Assembly: GCA_965229605.1 (NCBI GenBank)
Contig: OZ245892.1
Coordinates: 1,426,001-1,490,000, forward strand
DNA: 64,000 nucleotides
Source of the DNA: G965229605 sp965229605
Lineage (GTDB): Bacteria; Pseudomonadota; Alphaproteobacteria; CBDDJK01
Direction: 5' to 3'
Under the pieces are notes generated by a model, which was given only the letters and a program-made list of their open reading frames with translations, was not told where the DNA came from and searched no databases. The position numbers were made by a program, and so were the translations under genes. Below are positions 1-9,267 of the stretch, piece by piece. Every line of letters starts with the position of its first letter. Position 1 is the first letter of the stretch.

Positions 1-366
1 GGCAACCCCAAACTGGATGGCCGCTATGACCCGCTTGACCCGGCAGTCCTGCGCTTTATCAAACAGCTGGTTGATTCCTGCAAAAAACACAACCTGCCGC
101 TTTCGGTCTGCGGGGAAATGGCCGGAAGCAGCCTGGGAGCTGCCGCCTTGATCGGGATCGGTGTCCGCTCTCTATCGATGAATCCGTCCGCCATCGGCCC
201 CATTCGCCGCCTGGTGCGCCAGATCAATCTTTCCTCCCTTGAAGAAGCCCTCAATGTTTTCCTTCATCAAACAGATAAACCGGCGCGCGTCCAATTAAAC
301 GCCTATATGACCGCGCACCAGATCACGATTGACCAGATTCCACAAATACCGGACTCGGCACATTAA
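1..366 (+). CDS. ptsP: Phosphoenolpyruvate-protein phosphotransferase PtsP (EI-Ntr), C-terminal part
   Basis: Only the last 121 residues are in the window; the frame is open from base 1 and ends at TAA 364-366. The segment is the end of the PEP-utilising TIM barrel of enzyme I proteins: a YDPLDPAVLRFI stretch (the YDPLHPAVLR motif), then SVCGEMAG with the active-site cysteine codon at 109-111, then the IGVRSLSMNPSAIGPIRRLVR helix region. Enzyme I-Ntr takes phosphate from PEP and passes it to NPr in the nitrogen-related PTS. Assignment to PtsP rather than sugar EI is inference from the alphaproteobacterial context, because the N-terminal GAF domain that would decide it lies outside the window. 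Confidence 0.85.
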   Translation, partial: GNPKLDGRYDPLDPAVLRFIKQLVDSCKKHNLPLSVCGEMAGSSLGAAALIGIGVRSLSMNPSAIGPIRRLVRQINLSSLEEALNVFLHQTDKPARVQLNAYMTAHQITIDQIPQIPDSAH

Positions 367-437
367 TGAATGAGAATGACTTTTGTCGAATCATGTGCAA
401 ACCCACATTTTAAACCACATGAAATTGGCAAGAAATA

Positions 438-1706
438 ATGAACAAGCAATGTAAAAAAAGGTTTAGGCCACTGAAGAACAGATTCTTTCAAGGGATTTTT
501 GTCTCTGTTGTATGGGTCTCTTTATGCAGCTTTACCGCTCTTTCATTCACAAACAATCAGGCTTTTGCCAATGACCAGGCCGACTTTCGTGCTTTCATGG
601 CACAATTTACCGCAAAAAGATACGCCAACCGCCCGGTTCCTGCCGTTGTGCAAGAGGCCTTGCAAAGACTCCAGTTTCTGCCGCGTGTTATTGAACTTGA
701 TCGCCGCCAACCTGAATTCAGCCTCAGTTTCTATCAATATATCGACCGGGTGATCAGTGAACAACGTATCATGCGCGGGCGTGAACTCTATCGCGCCGGG
801 CCGGTGAATTATGCCCGCACCGTCACAAATCCTTACGGCATTCCGGCCCATGTTATTCTGGCCTTCTGGGGGCTTGAAACCAATTACGGCACCCATCTTG
901 GCGAAATGCCGGTGCTGGATTCGCTGGCAACCCTCAGTTACGATGGACGGCGGCGCGACTTCTTTAGCAAAGAACTCAACATCGTCCTTGATATGATCGA
1001 AGCCGGGACATTGCCTGCCAGCGAAGCCAGAGGCTCCTGGGCCGGGGCTATGGGCCATTTTCAATTTATGCCCAGCACCTATCACGGCTATGCCAGACGT
1101 GCCGATGGCAAAACAGGACCGGTGCTTTTACGCCGTGACCTCCCGGATGCTTTTGTCTCGGCAGGTCGCTACCTCCAGGCGATGGGATGGAAAGCCGGGG
1201 AACGCTGGGGACGCGAAGTCACCTTGCCGCCAACCTTCGACTTTAAACTGGCAGGCTATCGCCAGAAAAAACAGCCTTTATCTTTCTGGAACCGCCAGGG
1301 TGTCCGGCGCATGGACGGCAGCCCGCTTCCTGCCGCCGATCTTGAAGCCCGCGTGCTGATCCCGATGGGCTATCAAGGCCCGGCCTTTCTGATTTATGAT
1401 AATTTTGATGTGATTATGCGCTGGAATCGCTCTTTATTCTATGCGCTTGGCGTCGGCTTGCTGTCTGATCAAATTGCCGGGCGACCCGGTATACAGGCCA
1501 AGCGAACCAGCGACCCGGCCCCGCTTAAACGCGCACAGATCAAGAATATGCAGGTGCGTCTGACCCAACTTGGCTTTTCTCCCGGCAAACCGGACGGGAT
1601 CATTGGCTCTGGCACCCGTCAGGCTCTGCGCCAGTTTCAAGCACAACAAGGCCTGGTCGCAGACGGCTATCCCGGCACCACAACCTTGCAGCACCTGCTG
1701 CCGTAA
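438..1706 (+). CDS. Lytic murein transglycosylase, MltB family with C-terminal peptidoglycan-binding domain
   Basis: Cleaves the MurNAc-GlcNAc bond of peptidoglycan in the periplasm, forming 1,6-anhydroMurNAc. The 422-residue protein has a hydrophobic N-terminal signal or anchor at about residues 18-44 ending in QAFA. The SLT_2 (MltB) domain follows, with the predicted catalytic Glu147 in FWGLETNYG and the conserved AGAMGHFQFMPSTY block near residue 200. A PG_binding_1 module occupies about residues 365-420 (MQVRLTQLGF...DGIIGSGTR). No lipobox cysteine is seen, so it is probably soluble or anchored by the N-terminal helix rather than a lipoprotein. It is followed closely by rlpA and a carboxypeptidase gene, making a wall-remodelling group. 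Confidence 0.9.
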   Translation: MNKQCKKRFRPLKNRFFQGIFVSVVWVSLCSFTALSFTNNQAFANDQADFRAFMAQFTAKRYANRPVPAVVQEALQRLQFLPRVIELDRRQPEFSLSFYQYIDRVISEQRIMRGRELYRAGPVNYARTVTNPYGIPAHVILAFWGLETNYGTHLGEMPVLDSLATLSYDGRRRDFFSKELNIVLDMIEAGTLPASEARGSWAGAMGHFQFMPSTYHGYARRADGKTGPVLLRRDLPDAFVSAGRYLQAMGWKAGERWGREVTLPPTFDFKLAGYRQKKQPLSFWNRQGVRRMDGSPLPAADLEARVLIPMGYQGPAFLIYDNFDVIMRWNRSLFYALGVGLLSDQIAGRPGIQAKRTSDPAPLKRAQIKNMQVRLTQLGFSPGKPDGIIGSGTRQALRQFQAQQGLVADGYPGTTTLQHLLP

Positions 1707-1729
1707 ATAGAGACAATGGCATAAAGACC

Positions 1730-2731
1730 GTGGCGACACCTGAACCCGCAGCACTGGATCAAAAATCGCGGGCAGAACCACGCCATTTGTACTCCAATAT
1801 TCTTGTCCTCACGCTTGCGGCTCTCCTGCTTAGCGGCTGTGCCGAAATCAGCTTTCTCGCCGAAGGAGCCAAGAAAATCCGCAGCATCACCGTGCCGTCT
1901 CCTCCGCCACAAGCCGGATTTCTGGACAGCAATCAGGACGAACAGGAAGAAACCCGCTTCTTCCTTGAAAAAGGCGAATATTACAAGGTTGGCCTGCCCT
2001 ATAAAATTAAAGGCAGATGGTATTATCCCGAAGAAGATTTTGCCTATGTCGAAGAAGGCATTGCCTCGTGGTATGGAGAGGCTTTTCACAATAAAACAAC
2101 GGCAAACGGGGCGATTTTTAATATGAATGCGCTCACCGCCGCGCACCGCACCTTGCCCATGCCCTCTATCGTCCGGGTGACAAATCTGGAAAATGGCCGG
2201 ACACTTGTTGTCAAAGTCAATGACCGGGGACCCTTTGCCCGTGATCGTATTATTGATATGTCCAAACGCTCGGCAACCGTTCTGGGCTTTCTCAAACAGG
2301 GCGTAACCCGGGTGCGCGTTGAAATCTTGCCCGAAGAAAGCCGTCAATTTGCCCTGATCGCCGGGCGAAAACCTTTCACCTCCTCAGATTTAAAGCGCAG
2401 CCCGGCTAAAGCAAAAGCCCCGCAAGCAGTCAGCGTGGCCCAACCTGAACCCGTAAAACCGCAAAACCCGCCAGATTCAACCTCAACAGACCTGCTTTAT
2501 ATTCAAGTCGGCGCCTTTAGCTTGCAGGCAAATGCCAGAAAAATCGGGGATGCTATCGCCAAGCAAGGGATTCCGGTGATTATTGCCCCGCTTGAGCAGA
2601 ATGGAAAGACTCTGTTCCGGGTGCGTGCTGGCCCGGCTCTGACCACGCAGCAGGCCGAAGCACTGCTGGTCAAAATTCAATCTTTGGGCTATGATGCGGC
2701 ACAGATTATCTCTGATACCCCTAAAAGCTGA
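1730..2731 (+). CDS. rlpA: RlpA-family septal ring lytic transglycosylase with SPOR domain
   Basis: A 333-residue lipoprotein. The start is taken as GTG 1730, because the nearby ATG at 1716-1718 meets a stop after two codons. The lipobox LLSGC places the acylated cysteine at residue 37, behind an unusually long, hydrophilic N-terminal stretch; a later start may be used. The double-psi beta-barrel domain spans about residues 107-200, with GIASWYGE and the catalytic-site motif VKVNDRGPF (Asp165). A proline- and alanine-rich linker leads to a SPOR domain at about 255-330 that binds denuded septal glycan. Family role: cleaving glycan strands at the division site. It sits 9 bp before the carboxypeptidase gene and is probably co-transcribed with it. 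Confidence 0.9.
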   Translation: MATPEPAALDQKSRAEPRHLYSNILVLTLAALLLSGCAEISFLAEGAKKIRSITVPSPPPQAGFLDSNQDEQEETRFFLEKGEYYKVGLPYKIKGRWYYPEEDFAYVEEGIASWYGEAFHNKTTANGAIFNMNALTAAHRTLPMPSIVRVTNLENGRTLVVKVNDRGPFARDRIIDMSKRSATVLGFLKQGVTRVRVEILPEESRQFALIAGRKPFTSSDLKRSPAKAKAPQAVSVAQPEPVKPQNPPDSTSTDLLYIQVGAFSLQANARKIGDAIAKQGIPVIIAPLEQNGKTLFRVRAGPALTTQQAEALLVKIQSLGYDAAQIISDTPKS

Positions 2732-2739
2732 TTTTACAT

Positions 2740-3948
2740 ATGCGCATTTCTCAAATTCTGCTGACCGTTTTTATTCTCTTTGCCGGGCTCTTAGCCGGAA
2801 CCGGTTTATTTTTGCGCGGGATGCCTGCATTTGCGCAAGAAGCAACAGCCCCGCTTGCCGAGCCGTTAAAGATCAGCCAGGATTTCCACACACTGGCCCG
2901 GGAAGCCATTCTGATTGACCAGCTAAGCGGGCAAGTCCTGTTTGAAAAAAATGCCGATGCCCGGCAGCCTCCGGCCTCCATGACCAAAATGATGACGATT
3001 TATCTGCTGTTTGACCGGTTGCAACGCAAGGTCTTGTCGCTGGATGATGAATTTACCGTTAGTGAGGAGGCCTGGCGCAAGGGTGGCTCCAAAATGTTTG
3101 TCGAAGTCAATAAACGCGTGCGGATTGAAGATTTAATCCGGGGGATCATCGTGCAATCCGGCAATGATGCCACCATCGTTGTCGCCGAAGGGCTGGCCGG
3201 GTCAGAAGAAGCCTTTGCCGAACTGATGACCGCCAAAGCCCGCGAGCTTGGCCTGACCAATACCAATTTCATGAATGCCAGCGGCTGGCCTGACCCGGAT
3301 CAATATTCCTCGGCCCGCGATCTTGCGCTGATCGCCAATGCCTTGACCACGCATTTTCCCGATTTTTATCATTATTTCAGCGAGCGGGAATTTACCTATA
3401 ACGGTATTCGCCAGTTCAATCGCAACCCCTTGTTGCGCCGGGTGAACGGGGTGGACGGGCTAAAAACCGGGCATGTAGAGGCCTCTGGCTACGGGGTGAC
3501 GATTTCAGCCGAACGGGCAGGACGGCGGCTTACGCTGGTTGTTCACGGGCTGGAATCCTCCGAAGACCGCCGCACCGAGGCCGAACGGCTGCTGGAGTGG
3601 GGCTTTAAACAATGGGGCTATTACCAATTTTACGGTGCAGGTGATCAGGTGACCACCATGCCGATCTGGCTTGGGAATAATCCCTCGGTTGATCTGGTGG
3701 TTGATCGCCCGGTTGCCTTGAACCTGCCACGGGCTCAGCGTGAAAACCTGCGCTTTTATGTGACCGGCGAAAGCCCGGCCACCGCCCCCGTTCAACAAGG
3801 TGCCCCTTTAGCCCGGCTTGAACTGCGCATTAATGAACAGCCGATTGCCACCTATCCGTTGATTGCCAGCAATGCTGTGGCAAAATTAGGGCCTTTCGCC
3901 CGTATCTGGGCCGCCTTTAGCCATCTATTGTTTGGCGAATCCGGCTAG
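2740..3948 (+). CDS. D-alanyl-D-alanine carboxypeptidase (PBP5/6 type, DacC-like)
   Basis: A low-molecular-weight penicillin-binding protein of 402 residues that trims the terminal D-Ala from peptidoglycan pentapeptides in the periplasm. A signal peptide occupies residues 1-32 (ending MPAFAQ). All three serine-transferase motifs are visible: S80-M-T-K83, S140-G-N and K242-T-G. A PBP5 C-terminal beta domain follows (about 300-375) and the C terminus carries an amphipathic stretch (KLGPFARIWAAFSHLLFG) of the kind that attaches PBP5 to the inner membrane. It lies between rlpA and tmk, the usual alphaproteobacterial arrangement. Confidence 0.93.
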   Translation: MRISQILLTVFILFAGLLAGTGLFLRGMPAFAQEATAPLAEPLKISQDFHTLAREAILIDQLSGQVLFEKNADARQPPASMTKMMTIYLLFDRLQRKVLSLDDEFTVSEEAWRKGGSKMFVEVNKRVRIEDLIRGIIVQSGNDATIVVAEGLAGSEEAFAELMTAKARELGLTNTNFMNASGWPDPDQYSSARDLALIANALTTHFPDFYHYFSEREFTYNGIRQFNRNPLLRRVNGVDGLKTGHVEASGYGVTISAERAGRRLTLVVHGLESSEDRRTEAERLLEWGFKQWGYYQFYGAGDQVTTMPIWLGNNPSVDLVVDRPVALNLPRAQRENLRFYVTGESPATAPVQQGAPLARLELRINEQPIATYPLIASNAVAKLGPFARIWAAFSHLLFGESG

Positions 3949-3950
3949 AT

Positions 3951-4649
3951 TTGTCCAAAATAAATGTGTCCCGGACAGGTTTGAAAACATCCCCCCGACA
4001 TACCGGCTTTTTTCTTTCGCTTGAAGGCGGCGAAGGGACCGGGAAATCCACGCAAGCAAAGCTGCTGGCCGAAAAACTCGGCGCGCGTGGCTTTGAGGTG
4101 CTGGTCACCCGTGAACCGGGAGGCAGCCCGCTTGGCGCGGCTTTGCGGGAACTATTGCTGGGCGAAAACAAGCAGAATGCGCCCCACATTGATGGAATTG
4201 CCGAGGCTTTGCTCTTTTACGCAGACCGCCATATGCATGTCACCGACGTGATCACCCCTGCCCTCAGGGGCGGAAAAATTGTGATCACCGACCGTTTCTT
4301 TGACAGCACCTTTGCCTATCAAGGGGCCCGCGCTGGCGTTGATCCCGGCTTTTTGCAGCAGCTTCATGACCTTGTGCTTGGTGCCTTCAAGCCTGATTTG
4401 ACATTTATCCTGGATGTGCCCATTGATGTTGGACGTAAACGGCTGGCCTCTCGCGGGCAGACGATTGACCGTATTGAAGCAGAATCAAGCGAATTTCACA
4501 TGAAGTTACAGCAGATTTTTAAAGCCATTGCCCTTGAAAACCCCGCGCGTTGTCAGCTTGTTGAAGCTGATCGCCCGGTTGAAGACTTGGCCGAGGAACT
4601 TTTTAAGCGGCTTTGTGTGTGCTTGCAGCAAAAAGGGCTTTTGGCATAA
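3951..4649 (+). CDS. tmk: Thymidylate kinase
   Basis: Phosphorylates dTMP to dTDP with ATP. The P-loop GGEGTGKST lies at about residues 26-34, the DRF substrate motif at D114-R115, and the TREPGG nucleoside-binding motif near residue 53. The frame has no ATG before the P-loop. TTG 3951 (two bases after the dacC stop), GTG 3966 and TTG 3981 are the possible starts, with no convincing Shine-Dalgarno for any. The TTG start gives 232 residues and about 15 more N-terminal residues than typical, so the true start may be GTG 3966 or later. The TAA stop shares its last base with the holB ATG, implying translational coupling. Confidence 0.92.
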   Translation: MSKINVSRTGLKTSPRHTGFFLSLEGGEGTGKSTQAKLLAEKLGARGFEVLVTREPGGSPLGAALRELLLGENKQNAPHIDGIAEALLFYADRHMHVTDVITPALRGGKIVITDRFFDSTFAYQGARAGVDPGFLQQLHDLVLGAFKPDLTFILDVPIDVGRKRLASRGQTIDRIEAESSEFHMKLQQIFKAIALENPARCQLVEADRPVEDLAEELFKRLCVCLQQKGLLA

Positions 4650-5707
4650 TGTCTGACCTTCCAGATTTTCATCCAGGATTGAACCGCCATCTTGTTGGTC
4701 AGCAACAGGCCGAGCAGACCTTTCTTTCCGCCTGGCAGCAAGGACGCTGTCATCATGCCTGGCTGGTTGATGGACCGCGCGGCGTTGGCAAGGCAACATT
4801 GGCCTATCGCATTGCCCGTTTTGTGCTGAGCCAGCCGCCTGAATTTGGTCAGGACTCCCTCTTTTCTGATGATCCTGCACTCAGCCAGCCCGAAAGCCTT
4901 GAACTCCCTGATACCGATGATGCACTATTCGATATGCTGGCAACCAATAGCCATCAGGACTTCCGCTTGCTGCACATACCCGATGGCAAAACGCAAATCT
5001 CTGTCGAGCAAATCCGTGACCTCAAAGGCTTTTTTAACCTGACCGCAAATGCGGCCTATCGCGTGACACTCATTGATTCAGCCGATGATCTGTCTATTCA
5101 GGCCGCAAACGCTCTATTAAAATTGCTGGAAGAACCTCCGGCCTATTGCCTGTTTTTGCTGGTTTCGCATACCCCGGCCAGGCTGCTGCCAACCTTGCGC
5201 TCCCGCTGTCGCCGGTTGCAGGCCAACCGCCTTTCCGACCCGGATATGCGCACCCTTATGGAAGCCCTACACGCAGATACGCCCGAAGATACAATCGATA
5301 CAGCCATCCAGCTGGCAAATGGCTGTCCGGGGCTGGCCAGCCAAATTATTGAACGCGATCAGGTTGATCTTTATAAAGAAATGCTTGAATGCCTCGCTGA
5401 ACCGCCAGCCAGCCGCTTTGGGGCCATTGATGTCCTTGCCGACCGGGTCTCAGACCGCACTATTTTTGCTGACTTTAGCTGGCTGCTTGATCAATTCCTG
5501 ATGCGCTCTATCCGGGTGAAATCTATGGACACACTATTCCAGCCGATCCTTGAAGAAGAACAATCAGCCTGGAGCACTCTGTCAACCTCCCCGACAGCAG
5601 ATTTTATCCAGCTGCGTGATCAAATCCATACACTTTGCACGCAAGCAGGTCCGCCTGCCAATCTTGACCGCAAATCACTCACCCATACCATCTTTGGCTT
5701 GTTATAA
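4649..5707 (+). CDS. holB: DNA polymerase III delta-prime subunit
   Basis: A clamp-loader subunit of the replicative polymerase, 352 residues. ATG 4649 is chosen because it overlaps the tmk stop (TAATG) and gives the family-type N terminus; an upstream in-frame start at 4613 would only add residues from inside tmk. The AAA+ fold shows a Walker-A-like GPRGVGKA at about residues 42-49, a long polar insert, the NALLKLLEEPP motif and the SRC motif (TLRSRCRRL) that supplies the arginine finger in delta-prime. The gene order tmk-holB is standard in alphaproteobacteria. The metG and tatD genes that often follow are absent; coaX comes next. Confidence 0.9.
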   Translation: MSDLPDFHPGLNRHLVGQQQAEQTFLSAWQQGRCHHAWLVDGPRGVGKATLAYRIARFVLSQPPEFGQDSLFSDDPALSQPESLELPDTDDALFDMLATNSHQDFRLLHIPDGKTQISVEQIRDLKGFFNLTANAAYRVTLIDSADDLSIQAANALLKLLEEPPAYCLFLLVSHTPARLLPTLRSRCRRLQANRLSDPDMRTLMEALHADTPEDTIDTAIQLANGCPGLASQIIERDQVDLYKEMLECLAEPPASRFGAIDVLADRVSDRTIFADFSWLLDQFLMRSIRVKSMDTLFQPILEEEQSAWSTLSTSPTADFIQLRDQIHTLCTQAGPPANLDRKSLTHTIFGLL

Positions 5708-5722
5708 TCGTAAGGGATTTTC

Positions 5723-6547
5723 ATGCTTCTGCTTATTGATTCAGGCAATACCAATGTTGTCTTTGGCCTTTACAGCCCCGATCAAGGCCAGGTGCTAAAG
5801 GCCTTTCGCACAACCAATGAACCAGAACGGACAGCTGATGAATATATGGTGTGGCTAAGTGCCTTGATGCAGATCAATGGCTTTAATTATCGCACCATTC
5901 AGCATGTCGCCATTGGCTCGGTCGTGCCGGAGGCTGAATTTAACCTGATCAGCCTGGCCCGGCGCTATTTTAATGTTGAACCCCTGGTGGTTGGCCAGCC
6001 CGGCCTTGATCTCGGGCTTGACGTGCTGGTTGAAAATCCAAGGGAAGTTGGCGCAGACCGGCTATTGAATGCGCTGGCCGCTCATGCGCATTATGGCGGG
6101 CCCCTGATCATCATTGATTTTGGCACCGCAACCACCTTTGATGTGGTTGACCGGAATGGCAGCTATTGTGGCGGAGCGATTGCGCCGGGGATTCATCTTT
6201 CCTTGCGCTCCCTTTATATGGCTGCCGCAAAATTACCGCTGGTGGAGATTGCGCCGCCTTCCTCGACCTGTGGGAAAAATACCCAGGATGCCATGCAATC
6301 AGGCGTGTTTTTTGGCTATATTTCGATGATTGAGGGCATGACAGCGCGGTTAAAATCCGAAATGGGCTTAAAGCGAAATGAATCGGTTAAAATCATTGCA
6401 ACTGGCGGCTTATGCGAACTTTTTGCCAACCATACCTCGGCGATTGATCACACAAACCGGTCACTGACCCTGAACGGGCTGGCTCTTTTATATGAACGGA
6501 ATCGTGGCTTTGCGGGTCCAGATTTCCCGAAAGACCAGACATCATGA
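5723..6547 (+). CDS. coaX: Type III pantothenate kinase
   Basis: Catalyses ATP-dependent phosphorylation of pantothenate, the first step of coenzyme A synthesis. The 274-residue protein has the ASKHA phosphate motif DSGNTN at residues 6-11, the GADRLLNALAAH block, the IDFGTATTFDVV motif, and GGAIAPGIHLS. Type III kinases are insensitive to CoA feedback and need a monovalent cation (family knowledge). A good ribosome site (AAGGGA) lies before ATG 5723. It overlaps the next gene by 4 bases (ATGA), so the two are probably translated together. Confidence 0.95.
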   Translation: MLLLIDSGNTNVVFGLYSPDQGQVLKAFRTTNEPERTADEYMVWLSALMQINGFNYRTIQHVAIGSVVPEAEFNLISLARRYFNVEPLVVGQPGLDLGLDVLVENPREVGADRLLNALAAHAHYGGPLIIIDFGTATTFDVVDRNGSYCGGAIAPGIHLSLRSLYMAAAKLPLVEIAPPSSTCGKNTQDAMQSGVFFGYISMIEGMTARLKSEMGLKRNESVKIIATGGLCELFANHTSAIDHTNRSLTLNGLALLYERNRGFAGPDFPKDQTS

Positions 6548-7485
6548 GCGCTTCTGATCTGATTACTATCCTGACCCGGATTGCCAAAGCATTAGAGCAG
6601 CAAGCGCCTTTGGTATCAGCAGACCTGCCTCTTACCAAAGAAGAGCTTCATAATCCATCGCTGCACGCTATGATCTGGCAGAATTTCAACCATGGCCAAC
6701 AGCTATTGCAGGGCTTTACCCCGGTTCAGGACGTCGCCGGGGTGCCGCTGTCGCTGTTATGCGGGGTTGAAGATCAGGCACAGCGTCTTCTTGCCAATAC
6801 AAGACAATTTCGCGACGGGTTTCCGGCCAATAATGCCTTGCTCTGGGGGGCGCGTGGAACCGGCAAAAGTGCCTTGATCAAGGCGACTCATGCAGAACTC
6901 TGGAAAGAAAAACCGGGTCGCTTGGTGCTGGTTGAAATCCTGCGCGAGGATATCGCAACCCTGCATCTTCTTTTATCGCAATTACGGGCGGTTGCTGATC
7001 GCCGCTTTCTGGTGTTTTGTGATGACTTGAGTTTTGAAAGCGAGGATTCGGCCTATAAATCGCTGAAAGCAGCTCTGGAGGGCGGAATAGAAGGCCGTCC
7101 GTCCAATGTGTTATTTTATGCGACCTCCAATCGCCGTCATCTGATCAGTCGGCAAATGATTGAAAACGAGCAATCGGTCGGGATCATGCCCGGTGAAGCG
7201 GTCGAGGAGAAAGTATCTCTGTCAGACCGCTTTGGTCTGTGGCTGGGTTTTCATAATTATGATCAGGCGCAATATCTGTCGATTGTTGCAAAATATATTG
7301 AAGCCTATCACATTGAATGTGAAAAAGAGGTCTGGCGGGCCGATGCGCTGGCCTGGTCGATGGCAAGAGGATCACGCTCTGGCCGGGTGGCCCATCAATA
7401 TGTGCAAGACCTGGCCGGACGATTAGGAAAACCGCTTAAATTTTCAGCCTCAACCCTGCTCACGGAGGAAAATAAACATGACTGA
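6544..7485 (+). CDS. DUF815-family AAA ATPase
   Basis: A 313-residue ATP-binding protein of the DUF815 family; its cellular role is not established. A Walker A motif GARGTGKS sits at residues 102-109 and a Walker-B-like VFCDDLSFE near residue 160. The stretch EEKVSLSDRFGLWLGFH and the preceding ATSNRRHLI are the conserved DUF815 blocks and resemble sensor-1 and second-region motifs of AAA+ proteins. It overlaps coaX by 4 bases and the downstream SDR gene by 8 bases. The overlap implies co-expression but does not reveal a shared function. Confidence 0.85.
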   Translation: MSASDLITILTRIAKALEQQAPLVSADLPLTKEELHNPSLHAMIWQNFNHGQQLLQGFTPVQDVAGVPLSLLCGVEDQAQRLLANTRQFRDGFPANNALLWGARGTGKSALIKATHAELWKEKPGRLVLVEILREDIATLHLLLSQLRAVADRRFLVFCDDLSFESEDSAYKSLKAALEGGIEGRPSNVLFYATSNRRHLISRQMIENEQSVGIMPGEAVEEKVSLSDRFGLWLGFHNYDQAQYLSIVAKYIEAYHIECEKEVWRADALAWSMARGSRSGRVAHQYVQDLAGRLGKPLKFSASTLLTEENKHD

Positions 7486-8251
7486 CACCAGGACCAAACC
7501 GGTTGCCCGCTATCACGATCTTAAGGGAAAATCTGTCTATATTTCAGGGGGAGCCACCGGCATAGGCCATGACATTGTCAAGTCTTTCCATGCTCAAGGT
7601 GCGATTGTCAGTTTTGTTGACCTCAATCAGGAAGCTGGGGAGAAACTGGCCAGCGAATTAGGCGAACGCATTCATTTCACAAAAGCGGATATCACCGACC
7701 CGGACCAGCTGACCGCCAGTCTGGTTGCGGCTGAATCGCGTGGCGGAGGGCTTGATGTGCTGGTCAATAATGCCGCCAATGACCAGCGGCATGATTTCTT
7801 TGAAGCCACCCCCGAGTTTTTTGATCAGACCGTTGCTGTCAATTTAAAGCATCAGTATTTTGCGGCCCAGACGGCGGCCCGCTTTATGAAAGAGCGCAAG
7901 CATGGGTCCATCATCCATTTTGGATCAGTCGCCCCGCGTATTCCAAGCGATGATCTGCATATCTATATTGCCTGTAAAGAGGGGGTGCGCGGGCTGACCC
8001 GCTCGATGGCAAAAACGCTGGGAGAATTTAATATCCGGGTCAATGCAATCACGCCCGGGGCTATCCTCACTGAAAAGCAGTTGAAACTGTGGATTGACCC
8101 GGAACTGGAGGCTAAAATCCTGGCAGACCAGTTTTTACACCGCCGTTTGAATGGACAAGATATTGCTGAAATGGCGTTATTTCTGGCCTCGGACGCCTCC
8201 TCCGCCTGCACGGGACATTTATTTGTTGTTGATGGTGGGCTATGCTACTAA
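7478..8251 (+). CDS. SDR-family NAD(P)-dependent dehydrogenase (sugar or hydroxy-acid type)
   Basis: A 257-residue classical short-chain dehydrogenase. Nucleotide site: SGGATGIG at residues 23-30 and NNAA at 97-100. Catalytic set: Ser150, Tyr163 and Lys167 with normal spacing (YIACK). The VNAITPG block after the active site and the VDGGL end are complete. The nearest recognisable relatives by eye are sugar 1-dehydrogenases (xylose- or arabinose-type), but the substrate cannot be read from the sequence. It is the first gene of a three-gene cassette with a beta-hydroxyacid dehydrogenase and a TIM-barrel isomerase, suggesting catabolism of a sugar acid or polyol. Confidence 0.85.
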   Translation: MTDTRTKPVARYHDLKGKSVYISGGATGIGHDIVKSFHAQGAIVSFVDLNQEAGEKLASELGERIHFTKADITDPDQLTASLVAAESRGGGLDVLVNNAANDQRHDFFEATPEFFDQTVAVNLKHQYFAAQTAARFMKERKHGSIIHFGSVAPRIPSDDLHIYIACKEGVRGLTRSMAKTLGEFNIRVNAITPGAILTEKQLKLWIDPELEAKILADQFLHRRLNGQDIAEMALFLASDASSACTGHLFVVDGGLCY

Positions 8252-8287
8252 CCGATTATTCTATTATTTTGTATGAGGACCGTAAAA

Positions 8288-9247
8288 ATGAGCAAGGATA
8301 ACGGAGGCAAGAATCCCATGCGGGCAGGCGTGATCGGGCTTGGAGATATGGGCAGTGGCCTTGCCAAAAATCTGCTGGCCAGTGGGTTTGCGGTGACCGG
8401 CTATGATCTTAGTGAAAAGCGGATGAAAGCTTTTGCTGATATGGGGGGAAAGCCTGCTGGCTCTGTGGCCGAGGTCGGAGAGAATGCCGATGCGGTCTAT
8501 GTCATGGTGATGAACGGCGATCAGACCAAGTCCGTGATTTTTGGCCGAGAAGATGGAGATACAAAAGAGAGTGGATTGCTTGATACCATGGACCCCGGCG
8601 GGGCAATTATTCTGACGGCGACCATCAAGCCAGCAGAAGCCCGCAGCATAGGTCAGATGATGGCTGAACAAAAGGACCACAACAAGGACCAGGGCATTGC
8701 GTTGATTGACAGTCCGGTTTCGGGTGGATTCCCTGGCGCACAAGGCGGAACCTTGACCATGATGGCTGCCGCAGAAGGTAAAATTCTTGATAAATTTGCG
8801 CCGGTGATGGAAGCTGTCTCTGGAACCATTCACCGGGTTGGCGAAAAGCCTGGGGAGGGCCAGACGGTCAAAGCCTGTTTACAATCGCTGATCGGCGCGA
8901 TTTTTTCAGCCACCTTTGAAGCCGCCGTGCTGGCTGCCAAAGCCGGGGTCAAGGGAGAGGTCTTGCATAAGGTTGTTTCAACGTCCAGCGCAAGCTGCGG
9001 GGTTGCCAATAATGCGCTGGAAAAGATTATAGACCGGGCCTTTGAAGGAACTGGCAGTCATATTTCCACCATGCATAAGGATTTGACGATAGCCTTGTCT
9101 TTGGCCGAAGAACTGGGTGTGCCACTTCATACGGCTTCTACGGCCATGCAGCTTTTTCATGCGGGAAAGACGAAATATCCGCAAGGCGATAACTGGGTGG
9201 TCACGCGGGTTCTTGAAGAAATTGTCGGCGTTGAGCTTCATCGTTAA
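8288..9247 (+). CDS. NAD(P)-dependent beta-hydroxyacid dehydrogenase (3-hydroxyisobutyrate dehydrogenase family)
   Basis: Oxidises or reduces a small beta-hydroxyacid. From ATG 8288 the protein is 319 residues: Rossmann motif GLGDMG at 17-22, the substrate motif DSPVSGG at 141-147, and the catalytic lysine (Lys195 in GQTVKACLQ). Three in-frame ATGs compete: 8273; 8288 with TGAGGA nine bases upstream; and 8318, which has GGAGG about ten bases upstream and gives the family-typical MRAGVIGLG start. I chose 8288; 8318 is equally plausible. The family includes tartronate semialdehyde reductase and L-threonate dehydrogenase, so the substrate is open. It lies between an SDR and an isomerase gene. 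Confidence 0.85.
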   Translation: MSKDNGGKNPMRAGVIGLGDMGSGLAKNLLASGFAVTGYDLSEKRMKAFADMGGKPAGSVAEVGENADAVYVMVMNGDQTKSVIFGREDGDTKESGLLDTMDPGGAIILTATIKPAEARSIGQMMAEQKDHNKDQGIALIDSPVSGGFPGAQGGTLTMMAAAEGKILDKFAPVMEAVSGTIHRVGEKPGEGQTVKACLQSLIGAIFSATFEAAVLAAKAGVKGEVLHKVVSTSSASCGVANNALEKIIDRAFEGTGSHISTMHKDLTIALSLAEELGVPLHTASTAMQLFHAGKTKYPQGDNWVVTRVLEEIVGVELHR

Positions 9248-9267
9248 ATATCATCAGGAGAAGAACC

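Noticed and set aside
4613..4648. Upstream in-frame start for holB
   Set aside because: It would overlap tmk by 37 bases and adds residues not found in delta-prime proteins; ATG 4649 coupled to the tmk stop is better.
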